This document shows, piece by piece, positions 33,413-42,580 of a stretch of DNA of 47,103 nt (within the stretch, counting starts at the first letter, position 1; each line of letters starts with the position of its first letter). The position numbers and the translations under genes are program-made. The stretch comes from Nitrospiria bacterium (GTDB lineage: Bacteria; Nitrospirota; Nitrospiria; DASWJH01): contig DASWJH010000054.1 of NCBI GenBank assembly GCA_036397255.1, positions 1 through 47,103 on the forward strand. Direction: 5' to 3'. The notes beneath the pieces were generated by a model. It did no database searches. It was given only the letters and a program-made list of their open reading frames with translations, and was not told the DNA's origin.

Positions 33413-34255
33413 ATGACCGAAGACTTTTCAATTTATAAACCGTTTGTCGAAGCGGCATTGAAGGAAGATATAGGACGGGGTGATATAACGACAAACCTCC
33501 TCTTTCCCTATCCGGTTCCGGGGGAAGGCGTGATTCGGGCCCGTTGCCGCGGGGTCATGGCCGGAGGTCCCGTTGCCGCCCTGGTGTTTCAGACCTTGAA
33601 TCCTGGATGTTCTGTGAAGTGCGTCATCGCGGAAGGAAACCCTTTCGGGGAAGAGTCCGACCTTTTGTGGATCCGGGGGGACGCCCGGGGCATTCTTTCG
33701 GGAGAACGGGTTGCCTTAAATTTTTTGCAGCGGTTGTGTGGAATTGCCACAATGACCCGGGAGTATGTTAATGCAACTAAGGGACAAAAGGTTCAAATTG
33801 TTGATACGCGCAAAACCCTACCCGGTTGGCGGCTATTGGATAAATACGCGGTTCGGTGTGGGGGAGGTTCCAATCACCGGTTTGGTTTGGATGACGGTAT
33901 TTTAATTAAAGATAATCACCTGGCGTTAATCACCGTGGAAGAAGCGGTTCGGAGGGGGAAAAAAAATTCTCCGCACTTTCTCAAAATTGAGGTGGAGGTG
34001 GAAAACCTGGAGCAGGCAAAGGAGGCTATTCATTCCGGGGCAGAGGTCCTACTGCTGGACAATATGTCCCCGGCCGATATGAAAGCCGTTGTGGATTGGG
34101 CTAAGGGGTGTGTCTTTTTAGAAGCTTCCGGGGGGGTGACCTTGGAGAATGTTCGTGAAATAGCCAGTACAGGGGTGGATTATATTTCTGTAGGAGCGTT
34201 AACTCATTCTCCTCCTTCCCTAGACCTTTCCCTGGAAGTGGCCAAAAGGAATTAA
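33413..34255 (+). CDS. nadC: Quinolinate phosphoribosyltransferase
   Basis: Converts quinolinate and PRPP to nicotinate mononucleotide, the step shared by all de novo NAD synthesis. Typical features: ALKEDIGRGDITT at the N-terminus, the substrate-binding GERVALNFLQRLCGIAT, the catalytic region VDTRKTLPGWRLLDKYAVRCGGGSNHR (given here in part), IKDNHL, the IEVEVENLEQA strand, LLDNMSP, LEASGGVTLEN and the C-terminal GVDYISVGALTHS. Arg and Lys residues of the PRPP/quinolinate site are intact. Length 280 is normal. It starts six bases after the valS stop codon. No nadA or nadB is in the window. The first third is visibly GC-richer than the rest. Confidence 0.96.
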   Translation: MTEDFSIYKPFVEAALKEDIGRGDITTNLLFPYPVPGEGVIRARCRGVMAGGPVAALVFQTLNPGCSVKCVIAEGNPFGEESDLLWIRGDARGILSGERVALNFLQRLCGIATMTREYVNATKGQKVQIVDTRKTLPGWRLLDKYAVRCGGGSNHRFGLDDGILIKDNHLALITVEEAVRRGKKNSPHFLKIEVEVENLEQAKEAIHSGAEVLLLDNMSPADMKAVVDWAKGCVFLEASGGVTLENVREIASTGVDYISVGALTHSPPSLDLSLEVAKRN

Positions 34256-34261
34256 AAATCA

Positions 34262-35098
34262 TTGTTTCAGATCGAAGGGTTTTTGAAACCATTATCTGTC
34301 AGGGAGGTTCAAAAAGATTTATTGACCCAATGTTTTGGCAGAACCCTCTATGCCTTTCCCACCTTGGATTCTACCAACCGGTTTGCCAAAGACCTTGTCC
34401 ATCGGGGACTTCCAGAGGGAACCCTGGTCATAGCGGAGCATCAAACAGAGGGAAAAGGGCGTTTAGGCCGTTCTTGGGTTTCTCCGCCTTTTTTGGGTTT
34501 GACCTTTTCGGTTCTTCTATTTCCAAAAAAAAATCCCGATCAATACCCCTTGTTGTCATTGGCCTTCGCCAATGCGATTGTGAATGCCGTTCAACAAGTT
34601 CTCGGGATTGAGGCAAAGGTGAAATGGCCCAATGATATTTTGTTGAAAGGCCGAAAAGTTGCGGGTATTCTTTCTGAGATGATTATTTCCCCAAATCTTC
34701 AGAAAGGATTTATTCTTGGGGTGGGGGTCAATGTGAATGGGTTGGAAGAGCAATTTCCGGTTGAACTACAACATACCGTAACGTCTCTTCGCATGGTTAA
34801 GGGAACTCCTGTTCAGCGAGAGGCTTTTCTATCGGTTTTAATCAATCAATTGGAAAAATGGTATGATTGTTTTCAAGAGGGTCAGGCCAGTTTCATTTTA
34901 GAGCAATGGAAAAATTCCTCAGAGACCATGGGTAAAACGGTAAAGGTTTATCTTCCCCAGGGATGTTTTTATGGAATCGCCAAGGATCTTGAAGGGGATG
35001 GGGCTTTAATCCTAGAAAAAAGCAATGGGGAAAAACAAACGATCCATTCGGGAGACATCGTTCACATAAGAACGGAATTGGGTGATATGGAAAAATGA
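34262..35098 (+). CDS. birA: Biotin--[acetyl-CoA-carboxylase] ligase, class I (no DNA-binding domain)
   Basis: Activates biotin to biotinyl-AMP and attaches it to the carrier lysine of acetyl-CoA carboxylase BCCP. Motifs: LDSTN, the glycine-rich GKGRLGRSWVSPP loop, VKWPNDILLKGRKVAGIL and GVGVNVNG. The C-terminal SH3-like domain is at about 225-275. There is no N-terminal winged helix, so it cannot repress biotin genes as E. coli BirA does. The start codon is uncertain: TTG 34262 (AAAAGGA 12 bases upstream), TTG 34283 and TTG 34322 (GGAGG nearby) are possible; no ATG precedes the conserved core. It overlaps coaX by four bases (ATGA). Confidence 0.92.
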   Translation: MFQIEGFLKPLSVREVQKDLLTQCFGRTLYAFPTLDSTNRFAKDLVHRGLPEGTLVIAEHQTEGKGRLGRSWVSPPFLGLTFSVLLFPKKNPDQYPLLSLAFANAIVNAVQQVLGIEAKVKWPNDILLKGRKVAGILSEMIISPNLQKGFILGVGVNVNGLEEQFPVELQHTVTSLRMVKGTPVQREAFLSVLINQLEKWYDCFQEGQASFILEQWKNSSETMGKTVKVYLPQGCFYGIAKDLEGDGALILEKSNGEKQTIHSGDIVHIRTELGDMEK

Positions 35099-35859
35099 TT
35101 TTGGTGGTTGACGTTGGAAATACCAATGTTGTTTTAGGTGTTTATGATGGGAAAAATCTTTTGGGTCATTGGCGTCTTGGCACCCATCCCCACCGAACTG
35201 TCGATGAACACGGTATTCTGACCCTTGAACTTCTCCATAGCCAATCGATCGATCCAAAAAAGATCAGGGGGGTGATTCTCTCCTGCGTAGTCACACCCCT
35301 GCTTCCCGTATTTGAAGAAGTCAGTAGCCTCTATTTTAAACAAAAGGCGATGGTGGTTTCGAGTGAGATGAAGATGCCTATCCGAAATGGATATAAGGCG
35401 CCCGAAGAAGTTGGGGCGGACCGTTTGGTGAATGCGGTTGCGGCCTTTGAGGAGTTCGGAGGGCCGGTGATTATTGTTGATTTTGGAACCGCTATTACCA
35501 TTTGTGCGGTCAGTGAGCATGGGGAATATTTGGGAGGAATTATTGCCCCCGGTATTCAAGTTTCTTCCGATGCCCTTTTTCAGCGAGCCTCAAAGCTTCC
35601 AAAAGTGGAATTGTTAAAACCCCCCCAAGTGATTGGAAAAAACACGGTGAGCAGCATTCAGTCCGGTTTAATTTATGGGTTTGCTGGTTTAGTGGACGAA
35701 CTTGTGAAACGCATGATCAACGAGTTAGGGGGAACTCCTAAAGTGATTGCTACGGGGGGGTTGGTTTCATTGATCTCTAAGGAATCTCTTATGATTCAAG
35801 AAATTAGGCCTTTTTTAACCCTGGAGGGTTTAAGAAAGTTGTATGAATTTAACCTATAA
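35095..35859 (+). CDS. coaX: Type III pantothenate kinase
   Basis: Phosphorylates pantothenate, first step of coenzyme A synthesis; the CoaX type is feedback-insensitive and needs a monovalent cation. ASKHA-fold motifs: VVDVGNTNVVLGVY (phosphate 1), VGADRLVNAVAA, VDFGTAITICAV (phosphate 2), YLGGIIAPGI and ATGGLVSLI (adenosine). The catalytic Asp lies in GADR (about 104-107). Length 254 is normal. birA and coaX are commonly adjacent in bacteria, because both deal with acyl-carrier cofactors; here they overlap by four bases. Confidence 0.95.
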   Translation: MILVVDVGNTNVVLGVYDGKNLLGHWRLGTHPHRTVDEHGILTLELLHSQSIDPKKIRGVILSCVVTPLLPVFEEVSSLYFKQKAMVVSSEMKMPIRNGYKAPEEVGADRLVNAVAAFEEFGGPVIIVDFGTAITICAVSEHGEYLGGIIAPGIQVSSDALFQRASKLPKVELLKPPQVIGKNTVSSIQSGLIYGFAGLVDELVKRMINELGGTPKVIATGGLVSLISKESLMIQEIRPFLTLEGLRKLYEFNL

Positions 35860-35924
35860 AAAAGAAGGGTTCCTCCCTCCCTTATTTTTTTAATTTTTTC
35901 AATGAATAAAATCGCCTTTTTCCC

Positions 35925-35953
35925 TTGACTTTAAATCAGAGAATTGCTAATTT
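35925..35953 (+). promoter_or_regulatory. Candidate heat-shock operon promoter
   Basis: TTGACT (35925-35930), a 17 bp spacer and TAATTT (35948-35953). The CIRCE operator begins two bases after the -10, so HrcA bound there would block the start site (about 35960). Confidence 0.5.
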
Positions 35954-35954
35954 A

Positions 35955-35981
35955 TTAGCACTCTTGCCAAGTGAGTGCTAA
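35955..35981. promoter_or_regulatory. CIRCE operator (HrcA binding site)
   Basis: TTAGCACTC (35955-35963), nine bases, GAGTGCTAA (35973-35981): a perfect match to the CIRCE consensus. It lies 39 bases before hrcA, so HrcA should repress its own operon (hrcA, grpE, dnaK) and release it on heat shock. Confidence 0.97.
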
Positions 35982-36019
35982 TTTTCCTCTTTGTTTAAGC
36001 ATTGTAAAGGGGGTAATGC

Positions 36020-37063
36020 ATGGGGGAAAAAGTTGATATAGATGAACGGGCTCAGCGGATTCTAAAGGCCGTTGTGCTTTCTTATATCCGTTCTGCATTT
36101 CCCGTTGGTTCCCGTTACATTACTAAAATTTTTGATTTTGGGTTTAGCGCGGCTACCGTCCGAAATATTATGGCGGATTTGGAGGATTTTGGTTATTTGA
36201 CCCAACCCCATACCTCTGCCGGACGGGTTCCCACCGAAAAGGGTTATCGATTCTATGTAGATTTTCTCTTAGAAAGTGAACCCAATAAATGGAAAAGTGG
36301 GAATTTTGGTCAGGAAAGGGTTATTGTTCAAAAAAAAGATAATTTAAAGGATCTATTACAGGAGACCTCTTATCTTCTTTCTGAGCAGTCCCAATTAACC
36401 GGCGTTGTTTTAGCCCCTCGGCTTTCGGAAACGAATTTGACCCATATCAAGTTTATTAAGCTGGTTAATAATCAAATCTTGGCAGTGATTGTTGCTCAAG
36501 GGGGGTTGATTCAAAATAAGGTTTTTGATGTTGAAGAGGAGTACGATCAGAAAGGCCTGGATTTTATCAGCCAAAAGCTTAATGAAAGGCTGAAAGGATC
36601 AAATTTGCAAAAGGTCCGCGGGAAAATATTGGTTGAAATGCGTGCTGAAAAACAAATTTATGATGAGCTTTTGGAAAAAGTTTTGGATAAAGAAAAAGGG
36701 GTTTTTAGCCAATCTCAAGAAGGGGAAGTTTTTTTAGGGGGGACCAGCCATATTTTAGACCTTCCGGAATATTCGGATGTGGACCGGATGAAAGCTCTTT
36801 TTAAAACCTTTGAGGAAAAGTTTCAAATTGTTAAACTGTTGGATCGTTGCATGGAGGAAGAGGGGGTTCAGGTTTTTATCGGGTCTGAAAATGTCAACGT
36901 GGTTTTTCAAGACATTAGCCTGGTCGTTTCCTCTTTTAAAAGTGGAGACCATACCTTGGGCAGTTTGGGAGTAATAGGTCCCACCCGTATGGATTATTCC
37001 AGGGTGATTCCATTGGTGAAACATACCGCACATTTGTTGAGCCGTATCTTGAAAGCGGGTTAA
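36020..37063 (+). CDS. hrcA: Heat-inducible transcription repressor HrcA
   Basis: DNA-binding repressor of chaperone genes that binds CIRCE as a dimer and depends on GroEL or self-folding for activity. The N-terminal winged helix (about 5-75) has FPVGSRYITK, FSAATVRNIMADLEDFGYLTQPHTSAGRVPTEKGYRFYVD (quoted in parts: SAATVRNIMADLE and HTSAGRVPT). The central GAF-like dimerisation domain contains ILAVIVAQGG and the C-terminal part GVIGPTRMDYSRVIPLV. Length 347 is normal. The CIRCE site directly upstream confirms autoregulation. GGGGGT precedes ATG. Confidence 0.97.
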   Translation: MGEKVDIDERAQRILKAVVLSYIRSAFPVGSRYITKIFDFGFSAATVRNIMADLEDFGYLTQPHTSAGRVPTEKGYRFYVDFLLESEPNKWKSGNFGQERVIVQKKDNLKDLLQETSYLLSEQSQLTGVVLAPRLSETNLTHIKFIKLVNNQILAVIVAQGGLIQNKVFDVEEEYDQKGLDFISQKLNERLKGSNLQKVRGKILVEMRAEKQIYDELLEKVLDKEKGVFSQSQEGEVFLGGTSHILDLPEYSDVDRMKALFKTFEEKFQIVKLLDRCMEEEGVQVFIGSENVNVVFQDISLVVSSFKSGDHTLGSLGVIGPTRMDYSRVIPLVKHTAHLLSRILKAG

Positions 37064-37134
37064 TTTATTTATTTTTTCCAACCGGTTGTCCATTAAAGAT
37101 TAGGGTTCCCAGCAAGAATAATTTCCGGATTATT

Positions 37135-37734
37135 ATGAAAGAGGATGAGAACATTCAAGAACAGGAAGGTGGCCCCATAGAGGGAGAGTCTTCAACAGGA
37201 AACGGGGGTGTTGAGGAAATTCAATCATCCGAAATGGAGAAATTAAAAGAGCGGGTGGCTCAACTTGAAGGAGAGAAAAAAGCCTTTGAAGGTAAATATT
37301 TGAGGGTTTATGCCGAGTTCGAAAATTATCGAAAACGGGTTTCCAGGGATCAAAATGAATACACCAAATTTGCAACTGAAAAACTTTTGAAAGAGTTATT
37401 GGGCGTCTTGGATAATCTGGAGCGGGCATTACAACATACCGATGGGTCCTCTGACCTGAAAAGTTGGGTGGAGGGAGTTGAGTTAACGTTTAAACAGTTT
37501 TCGGAAATTCTTTCCAAATCGGGGGTAACGCCCATTCAATGCGTGGGGTTGCCTTTTGATCCTAACCGACAACAGGCCATGGCCCAAGTAGAAACCGAAA
37601 TCCATGAAGACAATACAGTGGTGGAAGAGTATCAAAAAGGGTATATGCTGCATGATCGTGTATTAAGGCCCGCTATGGTTACGGTTGCTAAAAGAAAAAA
37701 TTCCGGTTCGGAGGAGCAAAAACCACAGGAATAG
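37135..37734 (+). CDS. grpE: Nucleotide exchange factor GrpE
   Basis: Homodimeric co-chaperone that drives ADP release from DnaK. Residues 1-35 are acidic and disordered. A long helix (about 36-95) contains LKERVAQLEGEKKAFEGKYL and AEFENYRKRVSRD, followed by the four-helix bundle LLGVLDNLERAL and the beta-wing FDPNRQQAMAQ with VVEEYQKGYMLHDRVLRPAMV, which is the GrpE signature. Length 199 is normal. It is 71 bases after hrcA in the same operon. The ribosome site is weak. Confidence 0.96.
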   Translation: MKEDENIQEQEGGPIEGESSTGNGGVEEIQSSEMEKLKERVAQLEGEKKAFEGKYLRVYAEFENYRKRVSRDQNEYTKFATEKLLKELLGVLDNLERALQHTDGSSDLKSWVEGVELTFKQFSEILSKSGVTPIQCVGLPFDPNRQQAMAQVETEIHEDNTVVEEYQKGYMLHDRVLRPAMVTVAKRKNSGSEEQKPQE

Positions 37735-37860
37735 TTTTTCCGTTTTTACCGAAAAATTTGTCTCATTATCTTTTGGTTTTTGAACCCTTTAAATAAAAAA
37801 AATGGTAACCCCCAATAAAGCCCTAGGCGAAAAAAAGGGGTTTTGAAGAAGGAGGAGGAA

Positions 37861-39789
37861 ATGGGAAAAGTTATTGGAATCGATTTGGGGACGACCAACT
37901 CCTGCGTGGCGGTCATGGAAGGTAGTGACCCCGTAGTGATCGCGAATTCAGAGGGAAGTCGAATTACCCCTTCAGTGGTTGCGATTACCGAAAAAGGAGA
38001 ACGGTTGGTGGGTCAGATCGCAAAACGGCAGGCCATTACCAACCCGGAAAATACGATTTTCTCCATTAAACGTTTAATTGGAAGGAAATTTAGTAGTAGT
38101 CAGGTAGCGGATGCGGTTAAAAAGCTTCCTTATAAAATCGTAGAATCGTCCAATGGGGATGCTCATGTAGAAATCCGAGGGAAAACCTATAGCCCCGCAG
38201 AGGTTTCTGCCATGATCCTTCAGAAAATGAAGCAGACCGCAGAGGATTATTTAGGTCAAACGGTGACCGAAGCGGTCGTTACGGTTCCCGCTTATTTTGA
38301 TGATAGTCAACGGCAGGCGACAAAAGATGCGGGAGCGATTGCAGGTCTGAATGTATTAAGAATTATCAACGAACCCACAGCCGCTTCCCTGGCCTACGGA
38401 TTGGATAAGAAAAAAGATGAACGGATTGTCGTTTATGATTTGGGCGGGGGGACATTTGATGTCTCTATTCTCGAAATCGGGGAAGGGGTTTTTGAAGTTA
38501 AGTCCACCAATGGGGATACCTTTTTGGGAGGAGATGATTTTGATTTAAAGGTGATGGATTGGTTGGTCGATGAATTTAAACGAGACCAGGGGATCGATTT
38601 GAGAAATGATAAGATGGCTCTCCAACGTTTAAAGGAAGCCGCAGAGAAGGCAAAAATCGAACTTTCTTCATCACAGGAAACCGATATTAACCTTCCCTTT
38701 ATCACAGCAGATGCTTCGGGTCCTAAACATTTAAACCTGAAATTGTCCCGGGCAAAGTTGGAGCAGTTGGTGGATGACTTGGTTCAACGGACCATTGAAC
38801 CTTGTAAAAGAGCTTTGAGTGATGCGGGATTAAGTTCCAAGGAAATGGATGAGGTGGTGTTGGTGGGTGGCCAAACACGGATGCCGAGGGTTCAAAAAGT
38901 GGTTCGGGAGTTTTTTGGAAAAGAACCTCACAAAGGAGTGAACCCAGATGAAGTGGTTGCGGTGGGCGCAACCATTCAAGGTGGTGTTCTTAAGGGAGAT
39001 GTGAAAGACGTGCTCCTTTTGGACGTTACCCCCCTCTCTCTTGGAATCGAAACATTAGGCGGTGTGGCGACAAAACTTATCGAGCGAAACACTACCATTC
39101 CAACCAAAAAAAGCCAAACCTTTTCTACCGCGGCGGATAACCAAACAGCAGTGAGTATCCATGTCCTCCAAGGGGAACGCGAAATGGCTTCCTATAATAA
39201 AACCCTGGGACGGTTTGAATTGGTGGGAATTCCTCCTGCCCCCCGTGGTGTTCCCCAAATCGAGGTTTCCTTTGATATCGATGCCAATGGAATTGTTCAC
39301 GTTTCTGCCAAGGATATGGCTACGGGGAAAGAGCAATCCATTCGAATTACCGCATCCGGTGGACTCAGCAAAGAAGAAATTGATCGCATGGTAAAGGACG
39401 CCCAAAGTCATTCCGATGAGGATAAAAAAAAGAAAGAGTTGGCTGAGGTTAGAAATGAGGCGGATACCTTAATTTACAGCATTGAAAAGTCTCTTTCCGA
39501 AATGGGTGATAAAGTTTCCGAATCGGAGAGAAATACCATTCAGGAAGGTATTACCGAAACGCGAAAAGCCCTGGAGGGAGAGGATGTAGAGGTTATTCGC
39601 GGGAAGATCCAAGAGTTGAACAAGACCTCTCATAAATTTGCGGAGGAAATGTATAAACAAACATCCAAGGGACAAGCAGGACCGGAGGCCGGGGCTCAGG
39701 CTAGCGGGGAGGGAACTGGGGAAGGCGCAAAGTCCAATGATAATGTGGTCGATGCAGATTTTGAAGAAGTGGATAAGGATAAGAAATAA
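37861..39789 (+). CDS. dnaK: Molecular chaperone DnaK (Hsp70)
   Basis: ATP-dependent Hsp70. The nucleotide domain begins [17 protein letters not shown], with [32 protein letters not shown] and [13 protein letters not shown] as the family signatures, and [14 protein letters not shown] as the third. The substrate domain contains [17 protein letters not shown] and the lid ends in a Gly/Glu/Gln-rich linker and the conserved acidic [12 protein letters not shown] tail. ATG 37861 has AAGGAGGAGG directly upstream; the longer frame from 37843 is just this ribosome site. Length 642 is normal. A terminator follows. Confidence 0.98.
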   Translation: MGKVIGIDLGTTNSCVAVMEGSDPVVIANSEGSRITPSVVAITEKGERLVGQIAKRQAITNPENTIFSIKRLIGRKFSSSQVADAVKKLPYKIVESSNGDAHVEIRGKTYSPAEVSAMILQKMKQTAEDYLGQTVTEAVVTVPAYFDDSQRQATKDAGAIAGLNVLRIINEPTAASLAYGLDKKKDERIVVYDLGGGTFDVSILEIGEGVFEVKSTNGDTFLGGDDFDLKVMDWLVDEFKRDQGIDLRNDKMALQRLKEAAEKAKIELSSSQETDINLPFITADASGPKHLNLKLSRAKLEQLVDDLVQRTIEPCKRALSDAGLSSKEMDEVVLVGGQTRMPRVQKVVREFFGKEPHKGVNPDEVVAVGATIQGGVLKGDVKDVLLLDVTPLSLGIETLGGVATKLIERNTTIPTKKSQTFSTAADNQTAVSIHVLQGEREMASYNKTLGRFELVGIPPAPRGVPQIEVSFDIDANGIVHVSAKDMATGKEQSIRITASGGLSKEEIDRMVKDAQSHSDEDKKKKELAEVRNEADTLIYSIEKSLSEMGDKVSESERNTIQEGITETRKALEGEDVEVIRGKIQELNKTSHKFAEEMYKQTSKGQAGPEAGAQASGEGTGEGAKSNDNVVDADFEEVDKDKK

Positions 39790-39797
39790 TCCCTTTC

Positions 39798-39848
39798 GCC
39801 GGCAGCTGAATAGAGAAAGAGTTTTTTAAAAGCTGTCGGCTTTTTTTT
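39798..39848 (+). terminator. Rho-independent terminator between dnaK and dnaJ
   Basis: GCCGGCAGCT (39798-39807) and AGCTGTCGGC (39831-39840) form a 10 bp stem with one G-T pair, followed by eight Ts. The loop is 23 bases. This should end most hrcA-grpE-dnaK transcripts and reduce dnaJ expression relative to dnaK. Confidence 0.85.
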
Positions 39849-40040
39849 ATGCCCGTCTCTTTTTCCGGAGGCCATTGAGGAGCATTTGGTTTTTTTACGG
39901 GGCAAATAAAAACTTATAATTTGTCATCCGGACTGGTTCTTGATAAAATTACTAGAGAGTTTATCGGTTTTGGGGTTTTTACTAACCCTGAAACCCCACT
40001 TAATTTACGGCATTTTTCATATTCTGAGGAGAAGAGTAAA

Positions 40041-41159
40041 TTGAGCAAAAGGGATTATTATGATGTCTTGGAAGTGGAGAAGAACGCTTCCATCGATCAA
40101 ATCAAAAAAGCCTACCGTAAGCTTGCTCTTAAATATCACCCTGACCGTAACCCAGGAAATAAACCAGCGGAGGAAAAATTTAAAGAGGCCTCCGAAGCCC
40201 ATGAAGTTCTGAGTGATTCCCAGAAGCGGCGGCAGTACGACTTATTCGGGCACGCGGGTGTAGATGGCGGAAGAGGGGGGCAAGGTTCTGATTTTGGGGC
40301 AGGAGGTTTTGGCGATATCTTTGGGGATATTTTTGAGGATTTTTTCGGAGGGGGAACGGGAACCAAAACCCGTAGCCGGGCACAACAGGGTTCCGACCTT
40401 CGGTTTAATCTAGAAATCTCTTTTGAGGAGGCCATTCAAGGTAAGGAGACGAAAGTAAAAATTCCCCGATGGAAGACTTGCTCGGAATGCGGGGGAAATG
40501 GGGCGAAACAAGGAACCAGCCTCAAAACCTGTTCCAATTGCCAGGGTAGTGGGCAGCTTCGTTTTCAACAAGGTTTTTTCACCGTGAGCCGAACCTGTAA
40601 CCAATGCGGGGGGCAGGGAACGGTTATTACCAAACCATGTTCTTCCTGCCAAGGTGCCGGGCGGTTTCAGGAAGAGCGAACGCTTTCTTTAAAAATTCCA
40701 CCCGGCGTTGAAACGGGGTCTCGCTTGCGGTTAATGGGCGAGGGAGAACCCGGAAACAATGGTGGGCCTCCAGGAGATCTTTATGTGTTTTTATCCGTTC
40801 GAGAACATCCCTATTTTATTCGTGAGGGGGATGATGTTCTTTGTGAAATTAAAATTTCCTTTGCACAGGCCACCTTGGGGGCAAAAGTGGAAGTCCCCAC
40901 TTTGAAGGATAAAGCGATACTTAAAATAACACCGGGGACTCCGTCAGGCAAAATCTTTCGCCTTAAAGGTTTGGGGGTTTCCAATGTCAGGGGTCATCAC
41001 ACCGGGGATCAATTGGTTCGTGTTGAAGTTGAGATTCCTACCAAATTAACCCAACGCCAAAGGGAACTACTTGAGGAATTTGCCCAAGAGACGGGGGAAA
41101 AAGTGGATCAAAATTCTGAAGGAATTTTGGGAAAAGTAAAGAATTTTTTTGATACATAA
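40041..41159 (+). CDS. dnaJ: Chaperone protein DnaJ (Hsp40, type I)
   Basis: Co-chaperone that delivers clients to DnaK and stimulates its ATPase. The J domain (about 3-68) has [13 protein letters not shown] and the HPD loop in [10 protein letters not shown] Gly/Phe-rich linker (about 75-115) is followed by four CxxCxGxG zinc motifs ([32 protein letters not shown]), then the client-binding C-terminal domains. Length 372 is normal. The start is TTG 40041, just before the conserved SKRDYYDVL and with GAGGAGAAG upstream; the open frame extends to 39921 but the added residues are not DnaJ-like. It is separated from dnaK by 251 bases and a terminator, and TATAAT at 39915-39920 could mark a separate weak promoter. 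Confidence 0.96.
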   Translation: MSKRDYYDVLEVEKNASIDQIKKAYRKLALKYHPDRNPGNKPAEEKFKEASEAHEVLSDSQKRRQYDLFGHAGVDGGRGGQGSDFGAGGFGDIFGDIFEDFFGGGTGTKTRSRAQQGSDLRFNLEISFEEAIQGKETKVKIPRWKTCSECGGNGAKQGTSLKTCSNCQGSGQLRFQQGFFTVSRTCNQCGGQGTVITKPCSSCQGAGRFQEERTLSLKIPPGVETGSRLRLMGEGEPGNNGGPPGDLYVFLSVREHPYFIREGDDVLCEIKISFAQATLGAKVEVPTLKDKAILKITPGTPSGKIFRLKGLGVSNVRGHHTGDQLVRVEVEIPTKLTQRQRELLEEFAQETGEKVDQNSEGILGKVKNFFDT

Positions 41160-41298
41160 ATGCGGCCGCCTTTTTATGGTTGCCCCCTCCGACGTTCTTC
41201 AAACCGCTTCTCTCAGCTTACATGACCGATTCGATGGAAATTCTTACCCATTGGCTAACTCTCCTCAAACCTAATTTTCTAAATTAGAGATTCCCAAA

Positions 41299-42039
41299 AT
41301 GGCTTTTTTTTATATTGAGCAGCAAGCAATCTGTGATGGGGAAATTTATATTGAAGGTCCTTTGGGTTTTCACCTGCGAAGGACACTGCGCTGCCGGATT
41401 GGGGAGAGAATTACGGTGGTGGACTCATCCCGGAACAAATACAGTGTGGTCATTACACATTTGACCCCCCGGGGAATTAGGGGGGAGGTTGAAGAGGTAA
41501 CCCCTCCCCCCTTGGACCCCGGGGTAGAGATTTTATTGGGCCAGGGAATTCCCAAGGGGAAAAAGTTCGAGACTGTTTTACAAAAAGCAACCGAATTGGG
41601 AGTGGGGTCTATTTTTCCCCTTTTTTGTGAGCGGAGCATTGTTCAATTTCGAGAAAAACGTATCCAACATGATATGCAAAGATGGCAAAATATTGTCATC
41701 GAAGCTTCTCAACAGTCCCAGCGCTTGGCCCCTCCCAGTTTATCGCAACCTTGTTCCTTGGAACTTTTTCTGGAAAACCATCTTGATTTTGATTTGGGGT
41801 TGCTTCTTTATGAAAAAGAAAAAAAGACCGGAATTCGTTCCTATCTTCGTAAAAAACCAATTCAAAAAAAGGTCTTGATTTTAATCGGGCCTGAAGGGGG
41901 GTTTTCCGAAAAAGAGGTTGAGGGTGTTGTCAACAAGGGGTTTGTTTCAGTATCCTTGGGAGAACGCGTCTTAAGAACGGAAACCGTGGGGCCATTTTTG
42001 GTAGGGTTGTTGCAATATGAGTGGGGCGATATTCCATAA
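41299..42039 (+). CDS. rsmE: 16S rRNA (uracil1498-N3)-methyltransferase
   Basis: SPOUT-class methyltransferase that makes m3U1498 in the decoding centre of 16S rRNA. The N-terminal PUA-like domain is FHLRRTLRCRIGERITVVD. The SPOUT domain has LGQGIPKGKKFETVLQKATELG, the diagnostic FCERSIVQ segment, IEASQQSQRLAPP and the knot motifs VLILIGPEGGFSEKE and VSLGERVLRTETVGPF, which bind S-adenosylmethionine. Length 246 is normal. It follows dnaJ, a common arrangement. It starts 139 bases after the dnaJ stop and overlaps the next gene by 23 bases. Confidence 0.96.
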   Translation: MAFFYIEQQAICDGEIYIEGPLGFHLRRTLRCRIGERITVVDSSRNKYSVVITHLTPRGIRGEVEEVTPPPLDPGVEILLGQGIPKGKKFETVLQKATELGVGSIFPLFCERSIVQFREKRIQHDMQRWQNIVIEASQQSQRLAPPSLSQPCSLELFLENHLDFDLGLLLYEKEKKTGIRSYLRKKPIQKKVLILIGPEGGFSEKEVEGVVNKGFVSVSLGERVLRTETVGPFLVGLLQYEWGDIP

Positions 42040-42580
42040 AGCTCTTGGTAAAGAAGAGGGTCATTTTCCCCAAGAGGGTATGAATTCACAGGGGATTTCC
42101 CCTGGCCTCGAAAACAGTCAACAGGTTTCAAACCGGTTGACTCTGGGGGGATTTTTCAGAAGAAGTAGTGCCTTTTTCCTTGACCTTTCAGTTGTTTTTA
42201 TTATTTGTCTTTTTTTTCTCTGGTTGTCTATTTCTGCGGTTCGTTTGGCCTATTTTGGCCAAGACCTTACAGGCCAAATGGGGGCGTTTCAAAAATCTTT
42301 TTTATTCACAGTTTTTTTGCTTTGGCCTGCTCTCTTTCTTTTTTATTTTTCATTTTTTACGTATTGGGGAGGCCAAACCCCTGGGAAAAAGATATTTGGT
42401 CTTAGGATTATCGCTCAATCCGGAGGGAAGATTTCCCCGATCCAAGCCTTGGGCCGTTCACTAGGATATTTCTTGTCGTTCCTGACAGGAGGGTGGGGTT
42501 TTTGGCTTGTCCTGTTCTCCTCAAAGAGGCGGTCCTTACACGACTGGATATCCAGAACCCGGGTGGTTCGCCTTTTATGA
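42017..42580 (+). CDS. RDD-family membrane protein
   Basis: Inner-membrane protein with the RDD domain, whose roles are mostly unknown (some are linked to Na+ or solute transport). The domain starts with LGGFFRRSSAFFLDLSVVF, the Arg/Asp-bearing first segment, continues with a second TM pair (about 92-115) and GGQTPGKKIFGLRII, and ends with RSLGYFLSFLTGGWGFWLVLF and KRRSLHDWISRTRVV, all family marks. The start is uncertain: ATG 42017 overlaps rsmE by 23 bases, and ATG 42080 is an alternative. Its stop overlaps the start of the SurA-like gene (ATGA). Confidence 0.85.
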   Translation: MSGAIFHKALGKEEGHFPQEGMNSQGISPGLENSQQVSNRLTLGGFFRRSSAFFLDLSVVFIICLFFLWLSISAVRLAYFGQDLTGQMGAFQKSFLFTVFLLWPALFLFYFSFFTYWGGQTPGKKIFGLRIIAQSGGKISPIQALGRSLGYFLSFLTGGWGFWLVLFSSKRRSLHDWISRTRVVRLL

